A stretch of DNA of 64,000 nt from Panicum virgatum (lineage: Eukaryota > Streptophyta > Magnoliopsida > Poales > Poaceae), in contig NC_053149.1 in assembly GCF_016808335.1 (NCBI RefSeq), forward strand, positions 30,811,339 to 30,875,338, given 5' to 3'. How positions within the stretch are numbered: position 1 is the first letter of the stretch; each line of letters starts with the position of its first letter. The notes beneath the pieces were generated by a model. That model was not told where the DNA came from and did not search any database. It saw only the letters and a program-made list of their open reading frames with translations. Both the position numbers and the translations under genes were made by a program. This document shows positions 22,399 to 35,100 of this stretch, piece after piece.

Positions 22399-25300
22399 TG
22401 TCGGCGGTCGATATCGATGATTTTCGCCGCCAACGCTCTGCCTAATTTCATGAAATATAGGCCATAACCATGCCATAACCATTATTACTAATGAGTTCCA
22501 CAAGTTTTGGTATTTATTTGACTTCATGAACAACATATCCCAATTTGACCCAAAACGGATGCTGTTTGGACCGGAAGGCCCGAATCCGGCCGACCGGCAT
22601 ACTTTCGGTGGAATCTTGGCATGAAACTTTACAAAAGTCACATAGAGGGAGAATTCAAGCCATTTTAATGGGTTGGACCCAGAAGTACACAACTTGGACC
22701 CAGAAGGCTTGGACCCATATCCTAAAGAGAAACCAACCTAGGCCATGGTTAAGTATGCAACATCCACCCTATCCAAGAATGATCCATGGCCAGAGAGGAA
22801 CGTGTCGGAGCAACGGAGGACCGAGAGGCCGCCGGAGGTAGGCCGCCCGGCCCCAAGGACGCCGCCCTACCCAAGGCGGAGTCGGTTGATCATACCGCCT
22901 GAAGGACCGACCTTCAGAAGTAATCAGGACCGTCCCACGGGAAGGCGGTGACACATGGAGGCAGGGCCAAGCCGGCCGGCCTAGGCCAGGCCGCCCAGCC
23001 CCACTTTCTAGTGTCTCGTCTTTAGCCTTCGCGTGGAAGTCAATCATTGCCTCCACTGTTGCTTACAACCGGCGCTACCTAAATTAACAATCGAGAACCG
23101 ACCTTGGCAATCTATAAATAGGACCCCCTCACCTCACTTGTAACACACACCTTTGGAGCTTGAGTGCCTCATAGTTTCAATTTCATCCTTAGTAGTGTGA
23201 CACCCTAGGTGTCTGCACAGTAGAACAACATTTATTTTCTGTGCTTCATGTGTGAAATTGCTTGAGTAAGGGTCTATTTTAAAAATATCAGGGCCATTTG
23301 TGTAAATATGAATTGATGTAGGGTCATTCTTATAGTTTTATTTGTATAGGATGTGTGATTATTGTTTTGGTGGAGGGTTTATTTGCAAAATTCAGTGCAA
23401 TCATTACATGGCAGAAAATTTTACTTTTTAGTCTGAATTTGAGGTGAATTTGCATTGGAAAAGACAAAAGTCCATTAAATTCAAAATCCTTCTTATGTTT
23501 TCAAAATAACTCTTTAACCTTTGGTCAAATCAATTTTTGCACAACACCAAAGTTGTAGATCTTGAAAAGTTGAACAACTTTCATGTTGGACACTTTTTCA
23601 TTTGAGACTTAGTTTAGGAGATATTTTAGTTTTACAGTGGGCCCCCTGATCTTTTCGGAATTTACAAAGAAGTCCAGCTTCTTCTTCCTCCTCCCTCCCA
23701 TCCTGCTTCCTCTGTCCACCGGCGCATCGCTGCCCGCCGCTCAGGGCCGGCCCCGGCCACCTCCTGCTCTCCGTGGCACCCACGCATCGCGCCCCAGCCC
23801 TTCACCGCTCTTTTGCCCTCGCGCTGGAGCTCTCCTCCCCTTGCCACGCGCCCCCACGGCTCCGCCGGCCGCCACCTCGCCGCCACCGTGGACAGCACGG
23901 GATAGAGCCCTGCCGCTCTTTCTTTCGCGTGCCCCAGCATCCAGAGGACCCCCGCATCCTAATCCTCATGCTCGTTCCCCAGCTCCCTGCCTCAACACCC
24001 CAGACCACCGCCATCACCACCCGAACGCCGGCGAGCTCGAAGCTCACCGTCGACCCGCCATTCCAGACCCGCTCCGCCCGCGCTGACCCCACCATTAGCT
24101 CCGCCTCGTCCTTGCGCAGCTTGCAGACCTCTCCTCCTTGCCTAGAACCCACCGGAGCACCCTCGCCGCCGTTGTCCTCCGCCGCCGCCGCCCTGCTCGC
24201 AGCGGACCTGCCTCCTCCGACCGTTCTAGACCCGGCCAAGCACACCTACAGGTGCGCCCTGACCCGGTGAACCTCCCCAACCCCTCCACCCTCGCCGCCG
24301 GTGACGAGCCCCGCCGGAATTGGCCGGTCAACCCTCTCCCGTCGCTCTGACTCCGGCCAGGGACCTATTTGCTAGAATTTGAAAACTTCTAGGGACCCCT
24401 CTGCATGTTCTCAGATCTTTTCCGTTTGTTTTTAGGCTGAATTTTGCAAATGACTAGAAATTTGTAGAAAAATCAGAAAAATTTAAATCCAAATGTTTTG
24501 GAATCCTTGTTACAAGAACTACAAGTTTTGTTACATGCACATCTTCAGTTTTGGTCTGTATTTTAATCTAAGAAAAAGGAAAGAGTAAATATGCTTTATT
24601 TGTTCTAGGGGTTCTACTCAGTAATTGCATGTGGACTACTCTTTATTGCTTTTCAACCAAAGAAAAACCAGAGCCAACAAAACCTGCATAGTCTAGCTAG
24701 GTGGACTAAGTATATTCGTTGACGGTTAAGTCTTGCTGAGTATTAGAATACTCAGCCTTGCTGTTGAAACCTTTTTCAGGTATGAGTTTTGAGGACTAGA
24801 TCGCTAGTCTGTCTTGGCCCTGCTCTTTGCCTCCTGGCTGGTCTGTAGAATGGATCCGTCTTCTACCGGCCATAACCCTGACGAGTGATACCTTGCTTGG
24901 GCTAGCTTGGTATACTTTTGCGACGTGTTGTAGCCGTCGTGTTTTCTTTCCGCTGCTTTTCAAACTCTGAACTTAAACTTATGTCTTGTATAATGTTTTA
25001 CTAAGTTTGTATCTGTATTAAGTACTTTGAACTTGATGTAATAAATACTATGCTTGTGTTGTAAAATATGTATGGTTGTAATATCTCTGGACTCGCCTTC
25101 ATGCGGGGTATGCTTGTTCGATCCGAGAACCGGTGGTTGTATCGGGACGTTACCCGACAGACCAAGAATTGTTCCGTTTGAAGTGCGTGTGAGTCGATGT
25201 TACCTTTATGGTGATGGCCAGCGCACTTGAGCCGGGATAATTCAGGTGGGCCCCCCTCTCATCCCTTTATGTGCCCTTCTCTTAGGCCGCCGAAGCAGAT

Positions 25301-25527
25301 CAAGTTAGTAGCTTTCCAAGTTATCTTGGTAATTAGGATTCTATCTGGAGATAATCCCTCTACCCTCGTATCTCTGCTCCTTGGCGGGTCTGACTGAATC
25401 GCTCCAGACCACTAGTCGAAGCTTATCATTCCTTGGATTCGATATCCCAGGCTTACTCACCTGGTGAAAGTTACAATCGATCTCTGTGCGCTTGCGGAAT
25501 AATTCATTAGGCTAAGGAGTGCCAACA
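22399..25527 (+). repeat. 5' LTR of B, interrupted by S3 and partly deleted
   Basis: 22399-23195 matches 40519-41284 and 25249-25527 matches about 41725-42001. About 440 bp of LTR (41285-41724 equivalent) are missing and the truncated element S3 sits at that point. It starts TGTCGGCGG and ends GTGCCAACA. TATA box TATAAATA at 23113-23120. Confidence 0.88.
23196..25248 (+). mobile_element. S3: truncated solo-LTR-like element in the LTR of B
   Basis: Begins TGTGACACCC like S4. It contains the same landmarks as S2 in order: AAGTTGTAGA-type repeats, a GC-rich block (23690-24350), CTCCGGCCAGGGACC (24350), the stem-loop GAGTATTAGAATACTC (24737), TTTTTCAG followed by a short FED-ending frame (24772), and CGCACTTGAGCCGG near the end. 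Compared with S2, the last bases (GCCACA end) are missing and LTR B sequence resumes with a deletion. No gag or pol. The overlapping GC-rich frames at 23600-24350 are not supported as genes. Confidence 0.75.
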
Positions 25528-25534
25528 AGCTTTC

Positions 25535-25552
25535 TGGCGCCGTTGCCGGGGA
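25535..25552 (+). promoter_or_regulatory. primer binding site of B, perfect tRNA-Asp match
   Basis: TGGCGCCGTTGCCGGGGA, 8 bp after the LTR end at 25527. It is complementary to the 3' end of plant tRNA-Asp(GUC) including CCA. Confidence 0.9.
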
Positions 25553-25620
25553 ACGGTAGCAACACTAGTACTAGAGGTTTTCTGCTGTACACTTATCCAT
25601 CCATCCACCCACCTTTCCAC

Positions 25621-26244
25621 ATGGAGTTTCCTCCTAGTTATCCAGCAATTCAATTCCGCGAGTATATGGAACCGCCTCCATCCTGCCATCCCATTTTATC
25701 TGATGGTTACGAGATCCGTGCCAGTCTCATAGCCATGGTTAGTGCATCAACCTTCTCTGGTAGAAGAGACGAATGCCCCTATGCTCACTTGCAAAAATTT
25801 GAGGAGAATTGTTCTCTCCTCATCATACCCAGAATGAACCAGGACACCCTGCAGTGGAAGCTATTCCCGTTCTCTCTGACTGAAAGAGGAAAATCTGGTA
25901 CTACCGGTCTATAGTGAGAGTTGGAGGAGATTGGATTCAGCTGAAGGACGAGTTTTTTCTGTTCTTTTCTTCTAGTCCCCAAAGTGATCCCGCGTCGCAT
26001 TCAACTGCTCACCTTTGAGCAAGGTGACAATGAATCACTTGGGGTAGCGTGGGCACGATTTACGCATCTTGCAACCTCTGGTCCCCCTCACAAAATTTAT
26101 GAGGAGATGTTGATGCAACACTTCATTTACAGCCTCAACCCGAAAAGTGAGCGTTTCTTAAACCTTGCTTCCAAGGGATCTGTCATGTATAAGACAATGG
26201 CTGAAGTAAGGACCATCTTAGAGAAGGTCCTTAACTCTACTTAG
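25621..26244 (+). pseudogene. gag of B, frameshifted
   Basis: Starts with ATG at 25621, and the first 97 residues are open to a TAG at 25912-25914. The Gag core motif (LFPFSLTERGKS) matches the position in G's Gag. The frame then shifts and is picked up at 25984-26244 with SLGVAWARFTHLATSGPP and IYSLNPKSERFLN, the rest of the gag domain. Most similar in this window to G's gag at 3532. It would encode the structural capsid protein; no zinc knuckle is visible. Confidence 0.75.
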
Positions 26245-27129
26245 TACACTGATGTCTTTGACGATCCTCCTGAGCCAGCAATTCCGCCCACCGAACAGTA
26301 GCCACTCCACATCCTTTCCGTTGTTTCCTCTCCACCTCCACCACACATAGAGGAAATCACCGAACCACCCAAGTCCTCAGATCATGAGCCACTCCTTGAA
26401 GATTTGCCTATGTTCGTACCCGATCTCTTCTCAGAGGAGGAGTACATTGAACTCGGCCATGTTTCGAACATGCCGAAAGAACATAAGTGCATTTGCTCAC
26501 GATCTGAGGCGTTCATTCCCAAAGCCACCTCACAAATCGAGGGTCTTTCTATGATTATGAGCCAGGAATGGATAGAAGAAGCAGAATCTTGCGGTAGTAT
26601 CATCCAGATCTACCGTAATCCCAGACTTCTCTTTTGCGCTATTGGGGACGCCTACCCGCAAGAGGCCTTTTACGACCCAAAGGTCGGGGTGAACGTGATG
26701 TACAGAGCTCTGGCAGATCACATCTCACCTGAGGGCCCCTAACCTTGTCTCGTAAGCACCTGAAGTGGATCGATGGCTAGATTGTGGAATGTCAAGGTAT
26801 TCTCCGAGTTATTCCCCTCATAATGGGAACCAACAGGGTCTACCTAGACTTCCACATCTTCAATATCCCTGAAGGTGTAGAGTTTCTCTTAGTCGGAAGG
26901 CCAATTGAGCCTCTCGCCAACCCCAACAGAGACTGAGCCACGCTCGAGGTTGAGGTTGGCAGAGAAATTATCCCAGTCAGCATAATGCGTTCTTGCAACA
27001 CCATTGCGGAAGCTAGACCGGAGCAAGACCCACTCGAAGACGCTGTGTGCACCATCTAGGAAGGGCTAACTCAACCCTCCCTCAATGACGTTGCCACTTA
27101 TTTCACCCAGGAGCTAGAACCGGACGGCC
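26245..27129 (+). pseudogene. spacer and protease-like region of B, degraded
   Basis: An open frame at 26404-26742 (112 residues, acidic, no domain recognised) is followed by a region reading VYLDFHIFNIPEGVEFLLVGRP at 26838-26905, the counterpart of the protease-end motif DFHIFDILHFDLLLG in element G. In-frame stops lie in between and after. No D-S/T-G active site can be read. Confidence 0.55.
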
Positions 27130-29866
27130 AGAGTAAGCTGGACGGAGAGGAGCCACCGCAACCTACTCTCCCAGAGCTGAAGCCGCTGCCTCCTGGATTG
27201 AAGTATGCCTTTCTTCACAACAACAGAGCCACGCCAGTCATCATCAGTGATAAGCTGACAGAGTGTGAGACTCGGCGGCTCGTTGCATTCCTGGAGAAGT
27301 ACCGATTCGTCATCGGGTACTCCCTACAGGACTTGAAGGGGATTAGCCCCAATCTGTGTACCCATCGTATCCCTATGGAATCGGACCATAAGCCGTCGAG
27401 AGAGCACCACCGTCGTAGTCAAGAAGGAGGTTCTGAAGTTACTACACGCGGGCATCATATACCGCGTGCAAGATAGTGAATGGATTGGCCCAGTTCAAGT
27501 AGTCCCAAAGAAGTGAGGCATGACAGTGGTCCAAAACGAGAGAAATGAGCTCATACCTCAGAGGACCGTTACTACTTGGCGAATGTGCATCGATTACCAG
27601 ATGCTTAACAAGGCTACCCAGAAAGATCACTTCCCACTCCCCTTCATTGACGAGATGCTTGAACGGTTGGCCAAGCATTCCTATTTCTGCTACCTCGATG
27701 GCTATTCTAGTTATCATCAGATTCCTATCCATCCTAATGACCAGAATAAGACTACCTTCACCTGCCCGTACAACACGTTCGCCTACCGACGAATGTCATT
27801 TGGTCTTTGCAACGCACCCGCTTCTTTTCAGTGGTGTATGATGGCGATCTTCTCTGACCTAATCGAGAACATCATGGAAGTCTTCATGGATGATTTCTCA
27901 GTCTATGGAAAGAGTTTTGACGAATGCCTTGAGAACTTGGATAAAGTTCTCAAGAGATGTCAAGACACGCACTTAGTCCTTAATTGGGAAAAGTGCCATT
28001 TCATGGTCAGAGAGGGGATTGTCCTAGGACATAGAGTGTCCGAAAGAGGGATAGAAGTGGATCGGGCAAAGATAGAGATGATTGAGCAATTGCCACCCCC
28101 GACAAATGTCAAGGGGTGAGAAGTTTTCTGGGCCACGCTGGCTTTTACCGAAGATTCATCAAGGATTTCTCCTATATAGCCCGACCCTTGACAAATCTCC
28201 TTGCCAAGGATGCCACTTTCAACATCGATGACGATTGCCTCCTAGCCTTCTATACCCTCTAGAAGGCACTCGTTACTGCACCCATCATACAACCCACCCC
28301 CCCCCCCGATTGGAGTTCCTTTCGAGATCATGTGCGATGCGAGTGACTACGCCGTTGGAGCATTGCTCGGTCAGTGCAAGGATAAGCAGCACTACGCCAT
28401 ATCTTATGCCTGTAAGACACTGACTGGCCCCCAGCTCAATTACGCCACAACAGAGAAGGAACTTTTGGCTGTGGTTTTTGCCATGGACAAGTTCAGATCC
28501 TACTTGGTTGGTGCTAAAGTGATAGTGTACACGGATCACGCTGCACTTAAGTACCTACTCACCAAGAAGGACGCTAAGCCACGACTCATACGTTAGATTC
28601 TGCTCCTTCAAGAGTTCGATATTGAAATTAGGGATAAGAAAGGAGCTGATAATTGTGTGGCTGATCATCTCTCCGGGATGCAAATCCAAGGATCGGACCT
28701 TCCGATCAACGATTATCTAAGAGATGATACTCTCCTGAAGGTCACTGCATCCAGTCCATGGTACGCTAACCTAGTGAACTTCATGATAACTGGATACATA
28801 CCTCTAGGAGAAGACAAGAAAAGGCTAATTCACCTCAGTAGATTCCACCTTTGGGACGACCCCTAGATGTGCAAAGTCTGTGCTGATGGTCTACTTCGCC
28901 GTTGCATCCCGCTTTGTGAGACCCGGAAAATTCTTGAGCGTTGTCACTCCTCGCCTTATGGAGAACACTACGGAGCATTCCATACCCATGCAAAAGTTTG
29001 GCAGAGTAGATTCTTCTGGCCAAACATGTATGGGGACGCCAAACAATTTGTCCGGCATTGCCCAAGATGTCAGAAGTACGGGAACATCAATTCCCGAGAT
29101 GCTATGCCCTTGAAGAGCAATCTTCAAGTGGAAATCTTCGATGTAAGGGGAGTTGACTTCATGGGTCCCTTCCCTATGTCAGAGCAATGCGAATACATCT
29201 TTGTGGCTGTGGACTACGTGTCCAAATGGGTAGAAGCACTTCCTTGTGTTGCGGCCGACTCAACGAGCTCCAAAAGAATGTTTCAGGAAACCATATTCCC
29301 GCGCTTTGGAGTTTCGCGAGTCGTGATTAGTGATGGAGGATCACACTTCATCAATAAAACCTTTAGAAAGTGCCTCAGCGAACTTGGAGTAGCTCACCGG
29401 GTTACTACTCCATACCATCCCCAAACAAGTGGTCAAGCAGAAACATCTAACAAGCAAATCAAGAACATTCTGCAGAAGACTGTAAATGCCATGGGGAAGG
29501 GTTGGAAGAGCAAACTACCCGAGGCACTTTGGGCATATCGGACAGCCTATAAGACTCCGATAGGGATGACTCCTTACCAACTAGTTTACGGCAAAACCTG
29601 CCATCTTCCGGTTGAGCTAGAATTCAAGTCACATTGGGCAATCAAGAGGTGGAATATGGATCTCCAATCAGCTGAAATTAAGAGACAAATCCAACTAGCT
29701 GAATTGGATAAGTGAAGGGAAAAAGCGTACCATAGCTCCAAGTTATACAAGGGGTGTACGAAATGTTGGCATGATAAGCGAATCAAGATCAAGCAATTTA
29801 AAGCGGGGAATAAGGTACTCCTCTTTAACTCCTGCATTCAATTGTTTGGTCATGGTAGGCTTAGAA
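27130..29866 (+). pseudogene. pol of B: RT, RNase H and integrase, several lesions
   Basis: The RT is in 27198-28119, with CIDYQMLNKAT, YLDGYSSYHQI, the active-site FMDDF, and LNWEKCHFMV. A one-base loss near 28116 shifts the frame. RNase H follows, with [12 protein letters not shown] and [15 protein letters not shown] at 28594, another at 28864 and a TGA at 29713 interrupt. Integrase (28867-29715) shows the zinc domain HYGAFH and CPRC, catalytic Asp in GVDFMGPF and VISDGG, and Glu in GQAET. It would reverse transcribe and integrate the element. RT sequence style points to the Athila lineage. The integrase C-terminus is cut at 29866 by S1 and resumes at 37590. Confidence 0.88.
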
Positions 29867-31877
29867 TGTAACACCCTAATTTAAATTTCAGCCTTTTTAA
29901 TAAATTTAATTGGCTTTATTTAAATTTCTAAGGTTTATTGTGTTTAGTCTTGCATTTAATCAAAATTTTGTTCCATTAGTAATTAAAATTTTTTCTTAGG
30001 TTTAACTTTGTTGATGCATTCATGCTGGTGCATTATTTTATTTGTTTGAGTGTTAGGGTTGAATTCAAATTCAAGTTTGAATTCAATTAGTTTGTTTGGT
30101 TTGAATTGGAGTGAAGTGGCAAATAGAATAGAAAAGGAAGAGAAATAGAGGAAAACCCAAAACCCAAACTCAAACCTAGTGACCTACCCAGCACTATTCT
30201 TTTTCCCCACGACCCACTCACCTCGCGGCCCAACCCGCACGCGACCTGGCCCAACGAACGCACACGACTCATGCCCCGCACGGCCCGCTCCTCACGCCCG
30301 CGCTAGCCCAGCGGCGCGCCCCCCGGCCCAGCACCGCCAGTGCCGCGTCCCGCTCAGCCCAGCGCCGCGTCCGCCCGCGCGCTCGCCTCCTCCCCGCTGG
30401 CACCGCGGACCCACACGTCAGCGCCTTCCTCCGCAAGCGCCCGCTCCCGCTGACCAGCCGGGTCCGCTGGCAGCTCCGTCTCCCTCTCTCGCGTAATGTC
30501 CGGCCGAGATCCCCGGCCATAAATCTCGCCGGCCTTCCTTACCGGCACGCACGCCCAGGCCACGCCGCCGCCCTATAAGTAGGATCCCCGGCCCCCTCCG
30601 AACCCCAGTCTCGCCCCGCAGCCACCACCGCACCCTAGCCCCACCTGCGCCGCAACTCCGCCGGAGCAGAGCCCCGCACCACCATGGACTCGCCGCTCTG
30701 CCGCCTTCAAGCCTCCGCAGAGCCGTGCAGCGGCTCCGCCCCGTGCCCTAGGAGCTTCCCGAGCCCGCAACCTTCGACTCCAGTCCGCACCTCGCCGGGA
30801 ATTCCACCCGAACCCCACTGCAGGTAACCCGGCCGCCGCCCTATTTCCTCGCCGTCGGCGACTCCGGAGCCCCCCCCGACCCCTGTAGCCTTTCCACAGG
30901 ACCGCCAGGAGTCGAACCAAGGGGATTAGAAGGCCGGAGCTCCACTCTAGGAACCCCTCATCGCACCCCGCCGAGCTTCGCCACCGGACTCGCCGCCGTC
31001 GAACCTTGTGCGCCGTTTCAGCCCGAATCAAGCCTCGGTGAGGATCTCTTCAGCCCGCTCTCCCTTTTAGACCTGCTAGCATAGGCATAGCGCACCCCAG
31101 CCGCACAACCCCGCTCGCCGGCGAACCCAAGCCGCCTGTCACTGCCGGCCGTCCTCACCGGCCGATGCAGCCCTTTCCTGAGCCCACCAGTGGATCACGC
31201 GCTCCGCGTATATCCTCCCCGACCCAAAGTACGCTCAAATCCCAGCTCGGAGGGCCGGAAGCGGCGCACTCCGGCGAACTTCCGCGCTGTGCCGCCGCGG
31301 GAGATGAACTCCGGTCACCCGTGCCGCCGGCCCGCGCGCCCAACTCTCCCTGGCCGCCCGATAGAGATCAAACGGCCCAGGAACACCCGAGCCCAGGTCA
31401 ACCCAGGCGGATACCGGTCAGTGCTGGTAATCTTGCTAAAGAGACCCCCACTTTTCCCAATATAAACCCGCAGTCCTTGTCTGTTGAAAAATAATTCCAA
31501 AACCGCCCCTGCTTTTTATGTTTTAGACCCTGGGTTTCTTTAAAATACAACCCGCCGTCCAGCCTGGTAGTTTTTGTGCGTTAGACCCTAGAACTAAGGT
31601 TTAATTATGTTTTAGTCCTCGGTTTTTGCAGAAAACCCCCTGGAACTTAGTTTTTCTCGCAGATAAGCCCCTAGAACTTGTTTTTAGCCTAGATTATGCG
31701 TTTTAACTCTGTTTTAAGCGTTCTTTATGTCCACGCGATCGTTGTAACACGTAGAATAGTCTTAGACTAGTTTAGTGTGCTATTTTTATGTATTGATGTA
31801 CTGTTTCTTAGCTTTTGCTATTGTTTACTTGTATGCTTATTGTTGTGCTTTGTTTTTGGCCATGTGTTCGTGAGTAG

Positions 31878-31967
31878 ACGTTGAGCTACCGGAGGAGCCC
31901 CAGTACCAGTACCCGGAGCAGCCGTCTTCTGACCAGTTTGAGCAGCAGCAGGAGCAGTACGAGGAAG
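31878..31967 (+). other. exon-like segment of S1 with GC splice donor
   Basis: A 90-nt open segment after GAGTAG (acceptor-like) and before AAG|GCAAGT, the consensus for GC-AG introns. In phase 1 it reads an acidic, Gln-rich peptide with VELPEEPQYQYPEQ and QEQYEEG. Position, phase and donor match the segments in S2 and S4, though the middle of the peptide differs. Confidence 0.45.
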
Positions 31968-32117
31968 GCAAGTATAACATGAACAACCTATCACTTTTAA
32001 ATACATTTTCATACTGCATTTTAATACTGTATGCCTATAAGGATTTCCTAGCCACTTTATATCCTTTATATATCCTTTGGGTTGCATTTTGGTTTGTTGT
32101 GCTAGGTGCCGCGCTAT

Positions 32118-35100
32118 TGTAACACCTCAGGTGTTTGGCACTATTAAACAAGCAATTAACATGCAATGACACAGTTAACCCTAGTCGGTTAATTACTTAA
32201 AAGCCGGGTTCCGTTTAAATACACCAAAAAGTCAACTCTCGCATCTTTGATTAAACGAACTTTTGCCCAACATGAAAGTTGTAGAGCTTGACAAGATAAA
32301 CAACTCTCGTGTCCAAAGTTTTTCAAGTTCTAACATGAAAATTTGAGAAAAACCCCGAAACACAAGCGGGATCATTAAACTGGATTTCAAATTTTAAACT
32401 TTCAAACCAACGCTCAAATGCATTTTTGCCTAAAAGGAAAGTTGTAGGAAATTTAATTTTGAACAACTTTCATGTTCAAAATTTTTCGAGTTTCCATTGA
32501 AAATCTTAAGTTTGAACCAAGTCAAACCGCTGACTTTTTCTCCCTCTCTCCACTCTCTTTCTCTCTCCCCTCTCTCTCTTCCCCGCTGACTCTCTCCTCT
32601 CTGCTCTGTGCGCGCGCGCAGGCACTTGAGCGCGCGTGCGCTCGCTGCCTCGCTGCGCTGCTGCCCCGGCCTTGCTGCCTCGCTGCCGCCGCGCTACCTC
32701 GCCGCGCCGCTGACGCCCCTCCACTTGAGCGCGCACGCTGTCCTCGCCGCGCCCAGCCCGTTGACGCGCACGCCGCGACAAGCGCACGGCGACGCGCCGC
32801 CTCGCCGCCGTAGCGCCCAAACGGGCCGGCCGTGCACCTGCTGCCCGCACGCCACCCCGCCATCATCGCCTCGCCTTCACTGCGTCGCTGCCCCGCTGCT
32901 GCCTCGCCGCTCAGCCACGCTAGCGCGCCATAAACGCGCACGCGGAGCGCCACGGCTACCCTCGCCGCCGACGCCCTGCTTCCTCCGCCGAGCGTCCCGC
33001 CCCCTCCTCACACCCTCACTCCCCCATTTAGCTCGCGCCGCACGTGTGCACGCACGCCCGCACCCCATTCCCCTCGCATCTGCCCCACCCCTTCGCCCAG
33101 AGCGGCCAGCGCCGCCGCGTCACCGCGCAGCGCCGCCGCGCCCCCATTTTCCGCCCGCCGAGCCACGGCTCTCGCGGAGAGCCTAGCTCAGCCCTCCTCC
33201 ACCCCTATCGAGTACCCAGCTAGCTTCGATTCACCCCCAGGCAACTCCCAGGCCCGCCCATTTTCACCCAGAGCCTCCCAGCGCCGCGGAACACCGCCGT
33301 CGCCGTCGTGGACATCGCCGGCCACCCGCCCGCCACGGACCTCCCTGCTTCGCCCTTCCCCGACTCCAATCGACCCCCGAGCTAGCTTCCTCATGGCGCC
33401 GTGAAGCTCCCCGTCCTGCTCTTGCCCCTCCTCCCACACCGGAGCGCCGTCGTCCGCTGCAGCCGCCGCCGCCGGGCCGACCCTGCTCCGGCCGCCCCCG
33501 TCGACCGCATCACCCATCCTTAGGTAGAGCTCGGTGAGCTCTCTCCCCTGGGCCCCATCCCAGCCGCCGGCGAGCCCCTCCTCGCCGGGAAAACCCCCAC
33601 CGCCGCCGCCTCTGTCCCCAACTCCGGCCAGGGACCCCTGCGCGAATAGTTTTAGGTTTCCAGGGGGTTCTGTGAGAATTCCAGGGACCCCTTTGCAATC
33701 TGTGTTTTTGTATTTTCTAGATTTTCCAGTGAACTTGTAAATTCGTTTAAAAATCGTAGAAAAATCAGAAAAATGCAAACTCAACTGTTCTGGACTCCTT
33801 GAAAATAGATCTACAACTTTTGTTACATGTACTTTTTCATTTGCTCAATAGTTTTTACTTCAATTAAAATACAAAGAAAATATACTTTATATTAGATCTC
33901 AAGTTACAAGCATGAGTTGTTAGCCATTTTTGGCCAGTAGGGTACATGTTAGATGTATAACATTGTGTAAAAGTTTCATAGACTTTTGACATGCCTAGCT
34001 ATCGGTTTTATTTAAATCTTGCTTTATGCCTTGTTTAAATTAGTTTGTTTGTACATACTGTTTAACTTGGTTTAATGAGCTCAAACTTTTACAGTGACTT
34101 TAACTTGATATTTAGTTACTGTACAAAATTTTTGAGAAATTTTAGATAGGTGGAACCAGTCCAACTAATTAATAGTATAGATATTTACACTAAATCAAGA
34201 AAAATAGTTTCTGTACATGAAAAATTCTAATAATTTTTCTAGGGGTTAATCTTGAATATGTGACCGTTCTGGTAAAAGATGAGGCCTTGTAACTTGCTAT
34301 AACCGTCTGTAGAATTTAGTTTTGATCCATGCAACTATACATTGTATTATTTTTCATGCCCTGTACAATGCTTGTTTAATTGTGAAAAATTTATGGCAGG
34401 CTCATCTTTAGGTAGACAAACCTCAGTTAAAATTTCATTACCATTACTTGCATAGTTTGACCTGTAAAATTCATTTTTGTTTCCAGTAGTAGCTGTTTGT
34501 TTTATTTTTCGTGGTTAATAGGCTGCATGAAATGGGCTGAAAATTTCACAGTAGGCAAGTTATTTAGATTTGTATCTTACATAAAAATTTCAAACTTAGA
34601 ATCTCTGTGTAACTTTATTTATGATAAGGACATGCTTAACCTAGCAATAAATAAGTAAAATCTTTCTTTTGCTGCATAGGGATAAAAGAGACAACCCATC
34701 CGAGTTACTTTGTGGAGTCAGTATAATGATTATTACTCTATAAATGGTTGCCCAAATAATGTAACAGAATATTTTATAAATCATCTTGAGTTGCGTTGAA
34801 TTACGAGTCTTTAGTGAAGAATTGATTAAATCGTATCACTAAAATAACTCACGCATATGCATTTCATATAGATTCGACTACTCTCCCTGACGGTACGTAC
34901 GAGTTGGTGCCGGAGTCCGAGAGTGAGCAGCGTGAAGCTCAAGTGAATCTAACTGAAGCTACTGAAGACCCGAACCCAATTTCGGAAGAGCCCACAGCTA
35001 GTTACGCTCAGGAAGGCAAGCCCCGGAGCATGTCCTACCTATTTTAAATTATGCAACTATTTGTATTCCTGTTTATTGTGCATTTAAGTTGCAGGAATTG

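Noticed and set aside
23598..24350. Long GC-rich frames in S3
   Set aside because: Same reasons; the related blocks in S1 and S2 do not keep these frames.
28290..28310. C-run of about 10 bases in B RNase H as a programmed frameshift site
   Set aside because: The surrounding gene is already broken by stops, so it looks like slippage or decay.
30179..33784. Several 60-200 codon frames in S1 and S2
   Set aside because: Both strands are open at once, there are no domains, and the frames are not conserved between S1, S2 and S3.
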